A stretch of 64,000 nt of DNA from positions 5,482,741-5,546,740 of the forward strand of contig CM055200.1 of the NCBI GenBank assembly GCA_029224185.1, written 5' to 3'. The position numbers were made by a program, and so were the translations under genes. Shown here one piece after another: positions 25,257-39,100 of the stretch. The notes beneath the pieces are model-generated. The model did not search any database and was not told where the DNA came from. It was given only the letters and a program-made list of their open reading frames with translations. Position 1 is the stretch's first letter. Each line of letters opens with the position of its first letter. This DNA is from Karalla daura. Its lineage: Eukaryota; Chordata; Actinopteri; Chaetodontiformes; Leiognathidae.

Positions 25257-25417
25257 GTCTCTGTCCAGGACACGTCCGGTGCTGTTGAGGTACAGCCTCT
25301 GTCTCGCTGGTTCCAGTATCACCCAGTAATTATAGTTGTCCAGCAACGTCAGTGAGATGGTTCTGCCTGGGTCCTGAGCACGGCCATTGATCTGCATGTT
25401 GTCTACCAGGACTGTTC
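25257..25417 (-). CDS. pcdh15: pcdh15 coding exon, middle of EC1
   Basis: This 161-nt exon runs from ttcacag to gtgagt. It completes Gly32, then encodes TVLVDNMQINGRAQDPGR and, further on, YWVILEPARQRLYLNSTGR, ending LDRD. It has 53 whole codons and ends in phase 0, the same size as the mammalian exon. NGT (across the splice junction) and NST are sequons. LDRD is the EC1 version of the cadherin DRE calcium motif. Segments around QINGRAQDPGR differ most from mammals, while LNSTGRVLDRD is unchanged. Confidence 0.96.
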
Positions 25418-26244
25418 CTGTGAAGACAGACCAGTGTCACTTTGACACCCCTCCCTGGATTCTTAAAATACATCATTTGTGAAGCAGTCTGCCAAGCCTT
25501 AGAAGAATCAATGCCTCAAATCTGGATAAAATCTGGATAAAAATTCAACTGTACATGATATGTGGGGAAATCTATCAAAACGAGAATTATCATCCCTGAG
25601 GGTGTCAACATTTCCTGGTTTATAGACCACAGCTTTTAATCAGGGGCTGATTAAACTTTGCTACAACGGCCTGCTGGGACCACCATCCCTAAAGCTTTTT
25701 AAATCTGATTGTTCGACTCTTAAGTGACTAAATTAGTGGGTTATTGGAGAGAACTAAAACATCCAGAAGGAGCAATGGTTAGGGTATTTTCACTGAGGTC
25801 GACGGTGCAATAGCAGAATATAAAGTCATATTTAAATAAAATCACAACATGCTGCAAGTGTCTCCTGCTACCACTGTTTAAAAAGTTTCAAAAGTAAGTA
25901 GAAAGTGTGCTACAAATGTAATATCTAACATGAATGATATATTATGGTCACTCTAATGGATGGTGAATATAGCTGATGCTTGCAGTCGGCTCATCAATTT
26001 GATCTCATTGTTCCCGTTGTTCCACTTTGATACATCATTTACCTGAAGGGAATAATTTTTCTTTTTTTAATGACTGCCGCCTACATAAATCTCGGTTTAC
26101 AGAATACGTGGATTAATTGACATAATTTAACCTTAATCACACTGCAGTCTCTTGGCGCTCGCCTACTGGCTTCAAGGCAAAGTCAAAATTAAGGCAGGAA
26201 AAGAAAGGAGTACGTCAGATATATTCAGTATTTCAGTCCACTGT

Positions 26245-26331
26245 AGTGGCTTTTGGCCACAGGGTCAGGCAGTGCTTTGAGCAGCCGAGGGGTCAGGTTT
26301 GAATCCCTCCCAAGCTGAAGGGCCCCTCGGC
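26245..26331 (+). repeat. Possible tRNA-derived SINE head
   Basis: A B-box-like GGTTTGAATCC lies at 26296-26306, with an A-box-like TGGCCACAGGG at 26254-26264, about 32 nt before it, roughly tRNA spacing. Perfect 9-bp arms gccgagggg (26284-26292) and cccctcggc (26323-26331) enclose the B box. Degenerate, and no tail was identified. Confidence 0.3.
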
Positions 26332-26371
26332 CTTCTGGCAGAGATGCGGCAACTGGTCTTGCTCTAGACCC

Positions 26372-26649
26372 TTGAAGATGTTTCCCCTCTCATCCATTCC
26401 TCTTCACTTCTGACTGGCTGATGGGGATGACCAGGATTCAACCTCTGTGAAGTCGTTTGCATAGTCATTACGAGTGCCAGGCTGTCGTTATGGGCAATTA
26501 GTGTCACCTGAGGTCTGGGAACTTCCTGGGAAGGGGTGAGGAAGGACAGGCAGTATATGTTGGGGATGGGTGGTGTCAGCCATGACACTGGGCCTCTCTG
26601 TCAGCCAGTCAGAATTTAAGAGGGCTTCTTGGATGAGGAGAAACCTCAA
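26372..26649. mobile_element. Foldback (MITE-like) repeat of teleost type
   Basis: The left arm 26372-26420 and right arm 26601-26649 are inverted copies. The inner ends ttctgactggctga and tcagccagtcagaa pair perfectly over 14 bp. The outer parts (ttgaagatgtttcc with ctcatcca; tggatgag with aaacctcaa) pair imperfectly. The text ttggatgagaggtgaaac is common in fish genomes as part of a high-copy inverted repeat. The interior has no transposase, so it is non-autonomous or a remnant. Confidence 0.6.
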
Positions 26650-26879
26650 CAGTTGGGAAAGATTGTGTGAGTAAATGAATCACAATGAACTGATGGTCAA
26701 TGCTGCACTTTACGTTTGAACCACATTACTGTTTCAGCATGTGTGCAAAAATCAGGCCGCCAAGCGTAAAACAATGCTTTTTGATTTGGATCACCGAGCT
26801 GCTCTAACTAAGAAGACCTTTAGATTAAGCAAGTTCCACATGCAATTAACAATAGACCTTAAAGTTCACACTGTATGTT

Positions 26880-27880
26880 GTAACAATGGAGAGGAATAAA
26901 GTAATGTTCCTATGGGGATAAATTAAGCCTTTCTGTCTCTTCTTCTAAGAGTGAAGTTTTATGCGATTAAATTTCCCCCTACATGGGTGTTTAAATGCTG
27001 CAGAGGCTAAAAGCACTTGACATGCCTCCCCAATCTACCAGCTGTAAAAACTAAGAGGGTGGAGGCATTTTAATGGGCTTTTTAATTATAACCCGTACCA
27101 TCTTGTATTTCATCCTTTCATAAAGTAGGTTTATCCATTTTACAGAGTCACTCAGACACTCAGAGGCTGTGGAAGGAGCACAGATGGAGGTGTGATGGAG
27201 CTTTCGCCTTATAATTATACTACCCACTGCTGCATTTTTATGCCAATATTAATGACTGTGCTCCCTGTTTGCAGCAGTCAGGGTTTGATGCATTTGTGTG
27301 TTGTAATCGCAAGGAACCATAATTATCTGTCTCACTTGGGCTAAACTCTATCTGAAAAATGGATCTTCTAAGAATTTAATTTAAAAGTCAAAAGACCCCC
27401 CTGTTGCGGCTTCATTAATCTAAAACACAGCTTTTCATAAATATAGCTGCCTCACTAACTGGAGTGGTGGGCTACATCTTTTTGAAACTCTCCAGTCGTA
27501 AATTACGCCACTGATAATATTAAGAGGGAGGGCACTGGGAGCCTCCTTTCAATCTGAAGTTAATTGAACTCCAGCTTTTCTGCTCTGACGACCAATACTC
27601 CCTGTGTTGGGCACACTTCCTCTCTCAATATAAATCATGCGGCTACAGTAAGCTATTGTCCTCATTAGGCGAGAGGATGAATTGGTCAGACCTATACAAA
27701 CAAGTGTTATCCAGAGTTCCACTGTGCTTTACATGTATTTTATCTCTGAATAAATAATATTATTCCCTGTTTAGCAGCTTTTCACTCGGTCGGGGCCATC
27801 TCCACTCAGAGGCGTCTCTGATCTGGGCTTCATAGTGGTCAAACCCCACAGAGACAACGCAGAGGGCTTACTTTTATCCC
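26880..27880. promoter_or_regulatory. Candidate intronic conserved non-coding block
   Basis: About 1 kb of AT-rich, non-repetitive sequence with frequent ATTA/TAAT cores and short open frames only. Proposed from sequence texture alone. Confidence 0.15.
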
Positions 27881-29853
27881 CCCCAAAAAATCAATAATGT
27901 TGGCATCCACAGAGGATGGCAGCAGATAAGTGTGGGGACTTCTTTCTGATGGGATTCCAAGTGTGGAATGAAAAAAAAACTTGCGTTACAGTTCATTGGT
28001 TTAAGCATGGAGGCCTGCTTGAACTATGCTTTGAGCTCCATCCATGATCTAATTTTATGACGCTTTTCTTTTTGCTGCACCACATGAAGTCGAACTTGTT
28101 CTCACTGACTACAACAATCTTGGACTAATCTCAAAGATCTCTTTTGTGTACTTGAGTTGTGATGAGTTCAACAGATCAACCGACCGGCTTTTCAGAATGA
28201 TAAAGCTCTCGTATATTCTAAAGCATGTTTAGGTAACTTCAGAACATCTTCCACCCGTCCCCTATCTGTTTTTCATATTTTCAGATCTCACAATGCGTTC
28301 TTCCTGCCTCATCCAGATGACACAGATTTACTTGGGCAATGACCAAAACACAAACGTGCTGTGGCCACAGCTGTTTGCAGGACAATCATTAGTGCTGCTG
28401 TCCGATGCCAAAAGACCCTGCGATCCTAGTGGAGATAACTAAATCCACTGATTTATAACATCTGCAGCCCTCTGTAAGCCCTCTGCTCAGGGAAGACACA
28501 GCAGAAAAAAAGGGTGCATGCACTTCAGGTTTTAAACTCCACATCCTTCACTTAAGTGTAATTCAAAGGATTTATCATTTCCACCCAAAACCCATATTGT
28601 TTTGCTGCAATTATTGTAAATTGCTGAGAATGGTAAAATGATCTAAACTAAAAGAAACACATCCGTGGCCTGACCTCATTTTCAGTTTCAGTTAAAATCC
28701 TCGATAAATTCTGGCTTTTCAAGAGCCTGAGACGCCCTTGCTTTGGGTGTCCGGGGGTGTGAAAAGAACCAAACAGGATCAGCCCTTGAAATTCAAGAAC
28801 AGAAGCTCTGGAATGAGAGCATGGCTCAGTGAATTGATAATTAACAACAAAAAAATACATAGGACCATCAATTGAATTGAACAGCTCATTTTCAATAGAT
28901 ACAGTATGCAGCCTTATAATGTAAACCATAACATACCAAAATAAAAATCCAGACAGAAAAGATATGCAGAGGGAAAATAAAAACTGAAATGAAGTTTGCC
29001 CAATGAGATGAAATTGGTGTGGACCCAATTTCCTTTTTTGATGTGATGTTTATCCAGCTTTTTCTGTTAGTATCTTCCCACCTCCACACGCTAAAAGTGC
29101 GGCATATTTGCTCATTACTCACATAAAAATGAAAGTATATGATATTGCCAGGGGGACAAAACAACAAACACCCTACACCTTGATCCATCAAAGTCCTACG
29201 CAGGCAAGACTGTGAGACCTCTGCTGTGCATCACTGCTGTCTGAGCAGCTGTGTCTGAAATGACTAAGAGAAAGATGAGGATGGTCCACGTCTGATTTAA
29301 AACTGAACAGGTCTGGATGCTCAAAGTGGATGAGGGTCAGACAGAAAATATAAAAAGCGGGCTTAACATGCAGTGAGTCAAGCAAGGGAGTAAAAAAAAA
29401 CCTCACCAGGAACAATAACTTTCCTATAAAACTGCAAAAGGCTCAAACTGTTTTTGAAGCTGTTGTTTAAGTTTACGTCCCACCTGTCCTGTGTGACTGC
29501 TGCTCCCATAGACTCACTCAGGCTCCTCTCTTATAAATACATACACTACAGACATGAGTAACAGCTGTCAGGAGACCCACAATGCAACACACGCTGCCAA
29601 AAGTTAAAATGTGTATTAGAGCCACCATCTAATGAGGAGGGATTGAATATTACAGCCATCTCAATGGTCCAAATTCTTAATCACCTGTAATTACCAAAAA
29701 AAGAAAAAACAAACCTATCTATTTATGAATTTCTGCTAAAGCAAACATGAGTAAAGATGACAAAAAGAAGAAAAGCAGCAGGCCTTTCAATTAATAATTG
29801 AAAGTTCCTAACAATAGGAGAAACAAACAGTGCTTTTCTATGCAGTCAGCTGT

Positions 29854-29862
<9 letters not shown>

Positions 29863-29899
<37 letters not shown>
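29863..29899. repeat. AT microsatellite
   Basis: About 18 TA units. Confidence 0.95.
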
Positions 29900-29903
<4 letters not shown>

Positions 29904-32519
29904 CTCAAAACAAGAGAGAGATAATGCTGAGATAGATAGATAATGAGCTTATATAGGGCTCGAAGCAACATTGTCAAAGCTGGGCACAGAATGAACACCA
30001 TCAGAATTGGGTTAATTTTAGCCTGGGTGAAACCATTAACATTTCCCCATCACTTTGGCAGGCAGTTAATTTGTCTCTGTGGATTGGCCAAAAATAACCC
30101 AAATACAAACATCGTTTCCTGACTGAAAATTGATGTGATTGAGTATGACTGACTGGCTTGACTATTTCATAGAAATCAATCTTCTTATAGATATTACAGA
30201 TAGTGGAGTTTCTTCCAAAGTGCCAGCAACCAAAATAAACAAACAAAAAAATACAACAATAACAACAAAAAACAAACATGCAGAACACTGCAGTACTGTA
30301 GGTTTACTCCACCTCTTAACCTTGATTTGTGATCAAGTTCAGTAGTGGGGTAGCTGCACTACCCCACAGCATGAGTTCGAGCTCAGGAAAACAAGATGAC
30401 CTGAGAACAATGTAGAACTCTGAATACACATAAAAAAAAGATCTTAATGCAAAAAGCATTCGCAGCAAACAGAGAAAGGCCAAGGTCTGTATTATCATTA
30501 TGTTGACCTAGAGAAGAGTCATGCTGCTACATATCATTCTCATTCACAGTAATTCTGAATCTTTGGCGAGAGCGAAGCAGTGGTGTCACAGAGGGTACCC
30601 GCTGAGGTGGAGTTTTTTAAGTTTTCTCACTGTAATACTTTGTACAGGTTGGAACCTTCTGCAACAATCAAGCCTAGATGACAGTTCTGTCCACAACAAA
30701 ACAACTCACAAGCCTAATAGAAGATACATGGACATGAGCACAATATTTTGATTAATAAATCACTGAGACGCTTACTGACCACCTACACTCTCACATAATG
30801 TCAACACATCATCAAAATAATTTGTTTTTGCACTAACAGAAAATAAGTTTTACAATGGAGCCAGATGTCACACTTAACCAAATCAGACTGTCTCACCAGA
30901 ACACAGCTGTTTCCTACTCTCCTGCCAATTTTTTTTTTTGTACCATTGAAGGGCACTGTAAAGTGACTGACATGAAGATTGTGTAGTATGCATGCTCCCC
31001 TGCTAGAAATAGTTGTTTGTGCAGGTGGGTTGTGTGTTAAAAGTACAGATTTGTAGAATAATTCTATAAAAGCACATAAAACCATCAGCACAGCCTCTAA
31101 CAAGGCTGCATTAAAGGCTGCTATTCTGTTGCAGTCTGACTGAAAAAGAAACCCAAACACGAAGACCAATTTGTCAGAATATGCCTATTCCAAGGTGTCC
31201 ACAGGATTCAAAAAATATGTTCTATAAATGTAGAAAACACCCTTGCCTTTGTACCATTTACGCATCCACACCCTAAACCCTGTTCTTGTCAACACAGTGA
31301 CCACTGGGCTGATACAACTATTGCTGCACAAGAGGGAAATAAAGCAGACACAGCTGATGTTTGATTAATTGTGTTGTGTTGAGTGGAACAATGTGGAATA
31401 ATCCATGTAGGTTAACTTAGTTACTCTTGCTTCAGCTACTTCTCTTTTTGGGGGGTTGCTGTAGACATGTTCCGTTGTCTTGCTGATGACTTCACTGGGC
31501 TTCCTGGGTTCCCCTACCTGAACAATGACCTGGGAGAGGAGAATATCCACATTTGGGACCTCAGGTAGCAGGTGGAGATCGCAGGTGACCCTGCTGGGCC
31601 ACAGCTAACCCTCAAAGACCCTCTGGTTTCCTCCCTTTAGTTCTTCTTTAGTTGTCTAAAGACAACTGGAAACCCTAAATTGGCCTAATGTATAGTAGTG
31701 AATGTTGTGATGTGGATTGCTTACCGTTGCCCTATATGCACTGGAGATAGATGATATCAAATCGCTGTGACAGCATTCAGGTACAAAGAAAATGAGATAA
31801 TGAATAGACCTGGCTAAAGTCCAAAGAGCTTTGTGCGAGAGAATCAACACCGCTGGTGTTAAAGAGGCCCAGGCTTGAGGAGCCTGATCTGATGTATGCT
31901 AAAATGTCTTTCCTGCCACACTTTATGAGTTTTCAGAGGATGTAATACATTAGTGAATGTCCTTGAACAGGTCACTGAAATCCATAACCATGTAGAGTGG
32001 ATGTCAATGGATTGTACATCACAGGTTTAACACGTGGTATCAGCTGGGGTTACTAATGGCAAGCACACCACGCAGTCAAAGACCTTCACCTGCCCCTGTA
32101 AAGGCCTTTCAACAGGTCGCCACCCCTAATCAAGAAAGGCGCTGGAAGCATTGGAGGGGGCTTTCATGACAGAACCGTCAAGCGCAATCTGAGGCACAGT
32201 AAAAATAAAAAGGAGCAGATCAGGATCTACCAATGCTGAATAGATTTTTGAGTCTCAACATTAACACTCATAAATGCTCATAAACAGGGGTGCACAGTTC
32301 AGTCTGCAGAAATGCTTTGACAGTCTGGTTGCTGAGCATCTGCCAATTCACAAGCGCCATTGATAACGAATGGGACCCTCATTTTTTGCATTCCCCCTAC
32401 ATTAAAATACGTCACATATTCAGGTTGATATTGAGGAAACCTCTTTCCCTTTGTTCTTGAATGTACCAATGCAACCCCAGTTGTACAGGTATGGCATTGG
32501 TATGGCACGGCAGCTTTAC

Positions 32520-32702
32520 TGGACTTTTCTGGCTTTTATTTCTGATAGGACAGCTGGAAAGAGACAAGAAAAGTGAGAGAGATAGGACGACTGCAAAGAC
32601 TGCTGCTGCAAAGAACGCACAGGCCAGGATTCACATCTGGATGCTGCAAGTCTGAACCTTTACATGGGGTGTTCACCCTACCAACTGAGCTAAATTGCAA
32701 TC
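32520..32702 (-). mobile_element. tRNA-derived SINE, diverged
   Basis: Read on the minus strand, the head contains TAGCTCAGTTGGTAG, a classic tRNA A box (A-box complement at 32681-32692), and GTGAATCCTGG, a B box (complement at 32624-32634). The body then reads agctgtcctatcag and ends in an ataaaagcc-like tail. This order matches a very abundant teleost SINE-like repeat whose body carries agctgtcctatc followed by an aataaag tail. It has diverged and has no open frame. No target-site duplication could be set with confidence. Confidence 0.65.
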
Positions 32703-35121
32703 CAAAAAAAGATTTTCTGAGGTAAATATGCTACCTAAAGAACAGTTTGGAATGTTCTCCCACCTGGACAAAAATGTCAATTCTGGCAGCTTCAGCTTCT
32801 CAGCCTAGTACAACTGATTGTTACAGTTTTCTATTCTCTCCATTTGATGCTTATCACTAGAAATAAATAAAAAAAGAGATAAGGATAATAACCCTTTTGG
32901 GGTCATCATTTGGGATTATTCACTAAGCAGTAAATTCTGAAGATAGTCAAGACATTTTGAGGCTACAAATGCTTGTAGGACAGGCAGCAGTCATCAAGTC
33001 TATGTTCACTGAGATATTTTAGCTCTTACCAAAGCGGTGGCCAGACGATTAATGCTGTCATCACTTGACATGTCTCAGCAGTCAGTAAACCCCTACAGCT
33101 TTTCCAAATTTACTTCCAAGGTCAAGCGTACAGGCTAGATTTTACAGAGGAACAATAAACAGGGGTGGCTATAGAAAGACGTACATCTCTTAAGACAATG
33201 GTTATTAAGTTCAGCCTTAACAATTCAACAGAACTAGCTTTGATCCCTCTACGCGAATGGATGAATCAGTAGCAGACTGTTAATTTGTTCGAGAAAATAC
33301 ATGCGGTCATTGGACTTAAATTCTGTCCATTTTAAACCTTTGTTTAACAACGATGACTGTTAATCAGAAGCAGAGATAGGAGTGTAGTCATATTCATTAG
33401 ACGGATCATGCTCACAGCAACCTTTCTATTGTTAAACAACACACACTGTTTACCGCTCGCAAAGGCATATTGCTTGCAAGTGAGATTCAAACATGAAATA
33501 TGAATGACCAATCACTTTAATGTCTGAGCAGCCTAATGTGAGGATTAAACTAATCCACAATCTCATTACAATATGGTGGAAATTAATTGGTGAACACTTT
33601 GTATCTTAACAGTGGAATGCAAATTACCAGCTGACAGACACAACTAAAGAGATCAATGATAATAAGTCTAAAGAATAAGTTTCACACCAGAACAAAGAAT
33701 ATGTGCATTTCCCCCTCATGAAATAATAAACACTAATATTGTTTGAGATACTGGACACACAAATCCAACTATTAGCCTCACAAATTCCAGTAGAATATAG
33801 TGTAATCATTATCTGATTGGGATAAAGCATCACAGAGCAAAAACATCAGTTCTTTCTGTTGACAGTGATAAGCAAAGACTCAAAGAGGTCATGATTTAAC
33901 CTCACTTCCACAGCAAGGATAACAGTTACGATCTAGAAAATGCCAGTATCACTAAAACGCCCGAGGTATTATGATAGTGTCCACCAGCTTGGCAGAAATG
34001 TTACAGCAGAATAGCTCTGGGGTATCTCTACTGATAATGCCATCAATACAGTGTTCACCCGACAGCTTCGTGGAAGGAAGTACTCTCTGAATGTCAAGCT
34101 ATAGTTCCTATGTCCAGGTAGATTTTGTCCCTGAATAATCTGATTGTATAGGGTGTGAAATCTATTTCCATACTATTTCATTGTGGCTACTTTAAACATG
34201 CTGCAGTGTCTCCACACTACAGCATAGCAAAGTACCACCTGTCAGTCTGCTCTATATTCTCTCCACGTGCATACTGTAGCGGGAGATGCTGCAGTGGAAG
34301 AACACTGGGATTCCCTCAGAGAGATGAATAAAAAAAAAGAAATATTCAATGACGACACTGACATTCTTACCATATTCTGGAAAAGGGAAAAAAAACAGTT
34401 AAATAATGAAATGCAGGTCGTTTGCTCACAGCAGGACCAGCTACCATGAATACGCATTTCTTTTGATCACCCTTAAAAGAAATCTCATGAGAGAGAAACT
34501 GTTTGGGTGAAGGCAGCGCAGAGCGTTTAAGTTGGATTAGGCAATTTGACTCAGAGATTATTTGCATCTCGGAGACAGAGCATCTTATGCCGATATTTAA
34601 AACCCTCCACAGAATCCACGCGTGATCATGCAAATAGAGCAACACTGCCGTGTAACACATGAAAGGCCCGTTGTATAGCATAATGGCGATGAGTGCGACA
34701 TGGGAACAATAGTAATTATACTGACCGTTTATTTCCACAATATCCTGTAATTGCTTTTTATTCGCACATCAAACACAAAAATATGTTGTCTGCAGAAAAA
34801 CAAAACCACTGCATTAACATGAAAAGAAGTCTCATCAGGGCCAAGTGAATGAGAATGTGCAGCCTGTTACATGCTACTTCAAATCTGATAAAGAAACATT
34901 GCCATATATTATATCATGGACAAATGAAAAGAGGCACAAGGTGCACAGGCCAAACACAAATTACACTGTAAGTGCTGAGGCGCTCGCTGCATGCACCGCC
35001 CTGTGGTTTCGCTCTCTAATCCACAAGGAGCAGGTGTTGTGCACTAATCCTGGCCTTTCAGCTTCACTCCAATTATGTATTGATGACCTAGCAATCACTG
35101 GACCTTTCTGTGGTCATAGAC

Positions 35122-35124
<3 letters not shown>

Positions 35125-35174
<50 letters not shown>
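35125..35174. repeat. GT microsatellite
   Basis: Twenty-five uninterrupted GT units. Confidence 0.95.
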
Positions 35175-35176
<2 letters not shown>

Positions 35177-35929
35177 CAGAACACAAGCTGAGTAAAAATG
35201 TTTAAACTCTAATCAAAGAGAAATAATCATTTGTTGCATGTCCTCATACCACTCACTGCCGCTCACAAACACACTGTGCCGTGACTGCACATCAGCAGAC
35301 ACGAGCACAAAGATGTAAAGCTACTGAGATATGTGCTCACACAGAGCAGCAGTTCTGCTTTTGTTTAACTAACAGATCCACAACTCCATAAAATTCAAAT
35401 TGGCCACTTGGGTAGCTCCGGCCCAGATGTTTCCTCCTCTGTTCGGCGGCGATTATTCGACAGAACAAGAAATTTCCGCTCTGTAAACGGAAGACCTAAT
35501 GTGTGAGAATTTCAAGCACCCTCTCAACATGCTACTGTACGTTTAAGCAGTTTCAACCCAACCCTCAATGCAACACAACGCAAACCCAGGGCTGCAGCAG
35601 AGTCTGTGAGGCTCAGGGCTTTGTGCACTGCTGCCTGCGCTGGCACCTGACCAGGCATGGAAAATACATCAAATCCATTTGATTAATCATCGTTTCTGCA
35701 TCTGCATCAGAAAACATTAGAAATACTTCAGCTCCCTGAACTACCTCTCTCGTGTCATAACAGTCCCATAAAAGCTGATGCTAATATTCACTTGCGGAAA
35801 CAATAACAACAGCAACCAAAATGTATCACTGCGATTATCATTTTCATTTTTCGCGAGTGATTAAATTGGACACGACCGAAGTATTTACTAAAGTAATTAC
35901 AATCCTGAATTCTTCCCATTGTCGTGCCT

Positions 35930-36003
35930 GGCATCCATCCATCCATAATCTCACCTGCTTTGCACCCAGTGGTGTCACACGGGTCAGCTGGCGCCTATCT
36001 CGA
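35930..36003 (+). repeat. Dispersed teleost repeat fragment
   Basis: It begins catccatccataatct and continues through gggtcagctggcgcctatct, a diverged copy of a common fish repeat that starts with tandem ccatccat and contains gggctggagcctatcc. It runs straight into the TA microsatellite. Confidence 0.45.
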
Positions 36004-36006
36004 TAT

Positions 36007-36158
<152 letters not shown>

Positions 36159-39100
36159 GTTCTAACTTTAAGGCAGTTAGCTGTGTGAGAGGTGGTTGAT
36201 TCTGTTCACTAATGAGAAATAATGGGCTGATATGGGCCTTGTTCCCTGGGATAACCTGAACCTTTTTTTTGTCCCAATCTGCTTGGAAAAAGGTTACAAA
36301 TGATGCCCTTGCTATTTGTAAAGTGCAACACTGAAAGCCCCATATATCAATTTGTGTGCCTGCTGACAACTACCATTGTCTGAAACCAAGGGAATTCAAG
36401 TCCATAGGTGTTTGACGATGCATCATATAATGGCCTGGTGCTACAAGTTAGTGGGGGTCTAACTGGAGACGTATCCCACCACTGGCCTGACTTCAGAGGA
36501 GATGTCGCTTCCATCCAGGGACAGCTCAGCCAGGGCATTATGCCTAAAAGGTGCCTAATGACTTTATATTGTAATTTAACATTTACTGTCCAAGGTACTT
36601 TGTCACAATATTAACCGCTTTCCATAATTTTGGGATTAATTATATTTTACAATATGGATCAAACTACACCAAGGCTCCATTGGGCTGGATGTTATACCTG
36701 GAAATACAGAAGTGGACATAAAGGAAGAGAAACGCTTCCCAGGTGAGAGATGATGACCAAACTAATGACGAACTTGACGGAGAGAAACAGTGTGAGGGAT
36801 TGAATTAACTTTAAAGAGAGAAGCTAATGAGTCCATGCTTTCTGACATAGGCGGGCTCACTCGTTAATTGTTTAAACCTGCTATCACTTTTAACCCTTTC
36901 TAAACCTCCCTACAAGTCATTGGAGGCAGCAGGTGCAGGTTCTGGTGTCTCGTGTCTCCAATACAGAGAGACCTCTGTGTTTAACTCTATTTGTCTCCAC
37001 TTTAGCTATGAAATCTTTAAGCAGGAGATGAAACGCTGGGTTGACAACAGACAAGCTCAAGCACTGTACACCATCTTTATTCCTTCTCATACTGACACCG
37101 AGGCAGCCGTCACATTGTTTTCTAGCAGACTTACAGAGACTTATGTGGCTGCCTTTGGTGCTAATTCAGAGACGGGTAATAAGAGACAGGGACAAGACAA
37201 GGACACCACCCCCAAAAGAGTGTGTGTTTATCACAATGGTCTGAGTACTTTAATGATGGAAAAAGGCAGTAGGGGATGGGAGGGTCTGGCATGATCTGTG
37301 TTGGAGTGCAGCTCTCAAAGAACTTTTTCATCACTTCATATTTAAGCTAATGACTCCACTCTATAGGAGACAAATATGAGGCCTATGCAAACTGAAATGA
37401 GCCCCTAAATGAACATTACACACCTACTTAATATCTCACTCAAACACTTCAACGGTGCTGCAGCTACTTTTATACATGGACTTCATGTAAATGTATAAAC
37501 ACTCAACACAGCTGAACAATTTGTTATTAATTCATTATCTGCTTTAAGAACTCATTCAAAGAAACAACTGCAGCTACCCTTTTACATAGTTGAAACTTGT
37601 CTTCCACTAGTGAAGAGATTTGACTCCTTATCAGACAAGTTGTTTTTAATCTTTGAGGTCAAGCATACTGAGCTGTATCATAGGCTTGTGGTGGATTTTT
37701 CCTTTGATTTACCTCATTCAAAGTGGATGTCAGGGCTTCCTAATTTTTATCAGCACTGAAACTGAATCTACCTTGTATGTCACACACAAGACAGCCACAC
37801 TGGCTTCTCTCTGATAAGATGCGTCGGCATCACCCATTTCTGATTTCCTATAAGCTGTTGCTCAATGTGCAGCAGGTTGAGAGGATCCTCACTTGCTTCA
37901 GGCTACACTTGATACAAATCACAAATTTGCAGAGACAAGATAAAAGCTAGGAGACGGCCTCCTCATTTATGGACACACTGATTTCCTGCTGCTGTTGTGG
38001 GAAGCTTTCTGTCGATGAGAAAATACACCCTCTCCTCTCCCCCGATACTCCGCTTATATCCAGCTGCCCCTCTCCTGGTAGATGGAAATCTTTTTAAACT
38101 GATTAAATGCTTTTGGATTTAGCTCATAGGATGAATAAGCAAAGGAACCTATAAAAAAAGGGTTGCTTTCCCATTAGAGTTCTCTTCAGCCAATGAGTGA
38201 GACTTTATGTGTTATGTCTGGCACCTGTCAGAGGCTCTGCAGCAGCGGCAGCTTGGATAAATTAAACATGTTACGCTTCATTTGTGCAACTGGGTTGCTA
38301 TCCCCTTGTGACTTCCTCTTTTTCTAAAGTGGAAACCACGCTCTTAAACGCGCTTAAAATGGGAAAACAACAACGGCAAAATGCTAAACTCAAAGAAGCA
38401 CGCTTATTTCACATTCTCTACGCCAAGAACCATTGTCTTAACTGAGTCAAATACGATTCCACCCGAGACAATCAATGAACGGTGTGTTGATAAAATACAT
38501 GCCACGCCTCATCCACAGGGAACGCTATACTTTCTTGGCTGGGTCGGCTGGTGCTTAATGTCTCCTTCTGAGGGGCAGAGAAACAGATTACGCATTTATT
38601 TGTTTGTCTATCTTCTGTGACCTCAACCGAACAAAGCCAGACAGACGGGTGATTATGTTGTTTGCTTTCCCATTCACTGACATGAATGACTATCAGGGCA
38701 AATGCTCAAAAACCAAAAAAAACAAACAAACAAAAAAAAAAGAAGAAGATGGAATCTTATTATGTGCCATTTGTATGGTTTCTGTGTGACAGAAAAGAAG
38801 AGATGAAACACATTTAGAGGGATAATTGCTTTGGTCAATAACGGCGGGTTGCCTGTTTTACATTCCATTATGGGGACGACGGGCTCTGGGCCGTTTCATC
38901 AAGGAGAGATAAATAAAAGGGTGGTACAGCCAGAAGAGACCCATATCCCAGGTAAATGAGTGCTTTATGAGGAAGATTAGCACAAATCCCTCGCACACAG
39001 AGCGTCGGCATATGTGGGCCGAGGGAGGCTTTTGGATGCAGGCTCGGCTACTTCCATCTCACACATTCCCCCGGCAATCGATCAAAGCCCCAAATCACAG

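Noticed and set aside
31365..31670. Minus-strand open frame (start QVIVQVGEPRKP) that looks protein-like
   Set aside because: Only 61 codons, with no splice sites in the needed phase and no family recognised.
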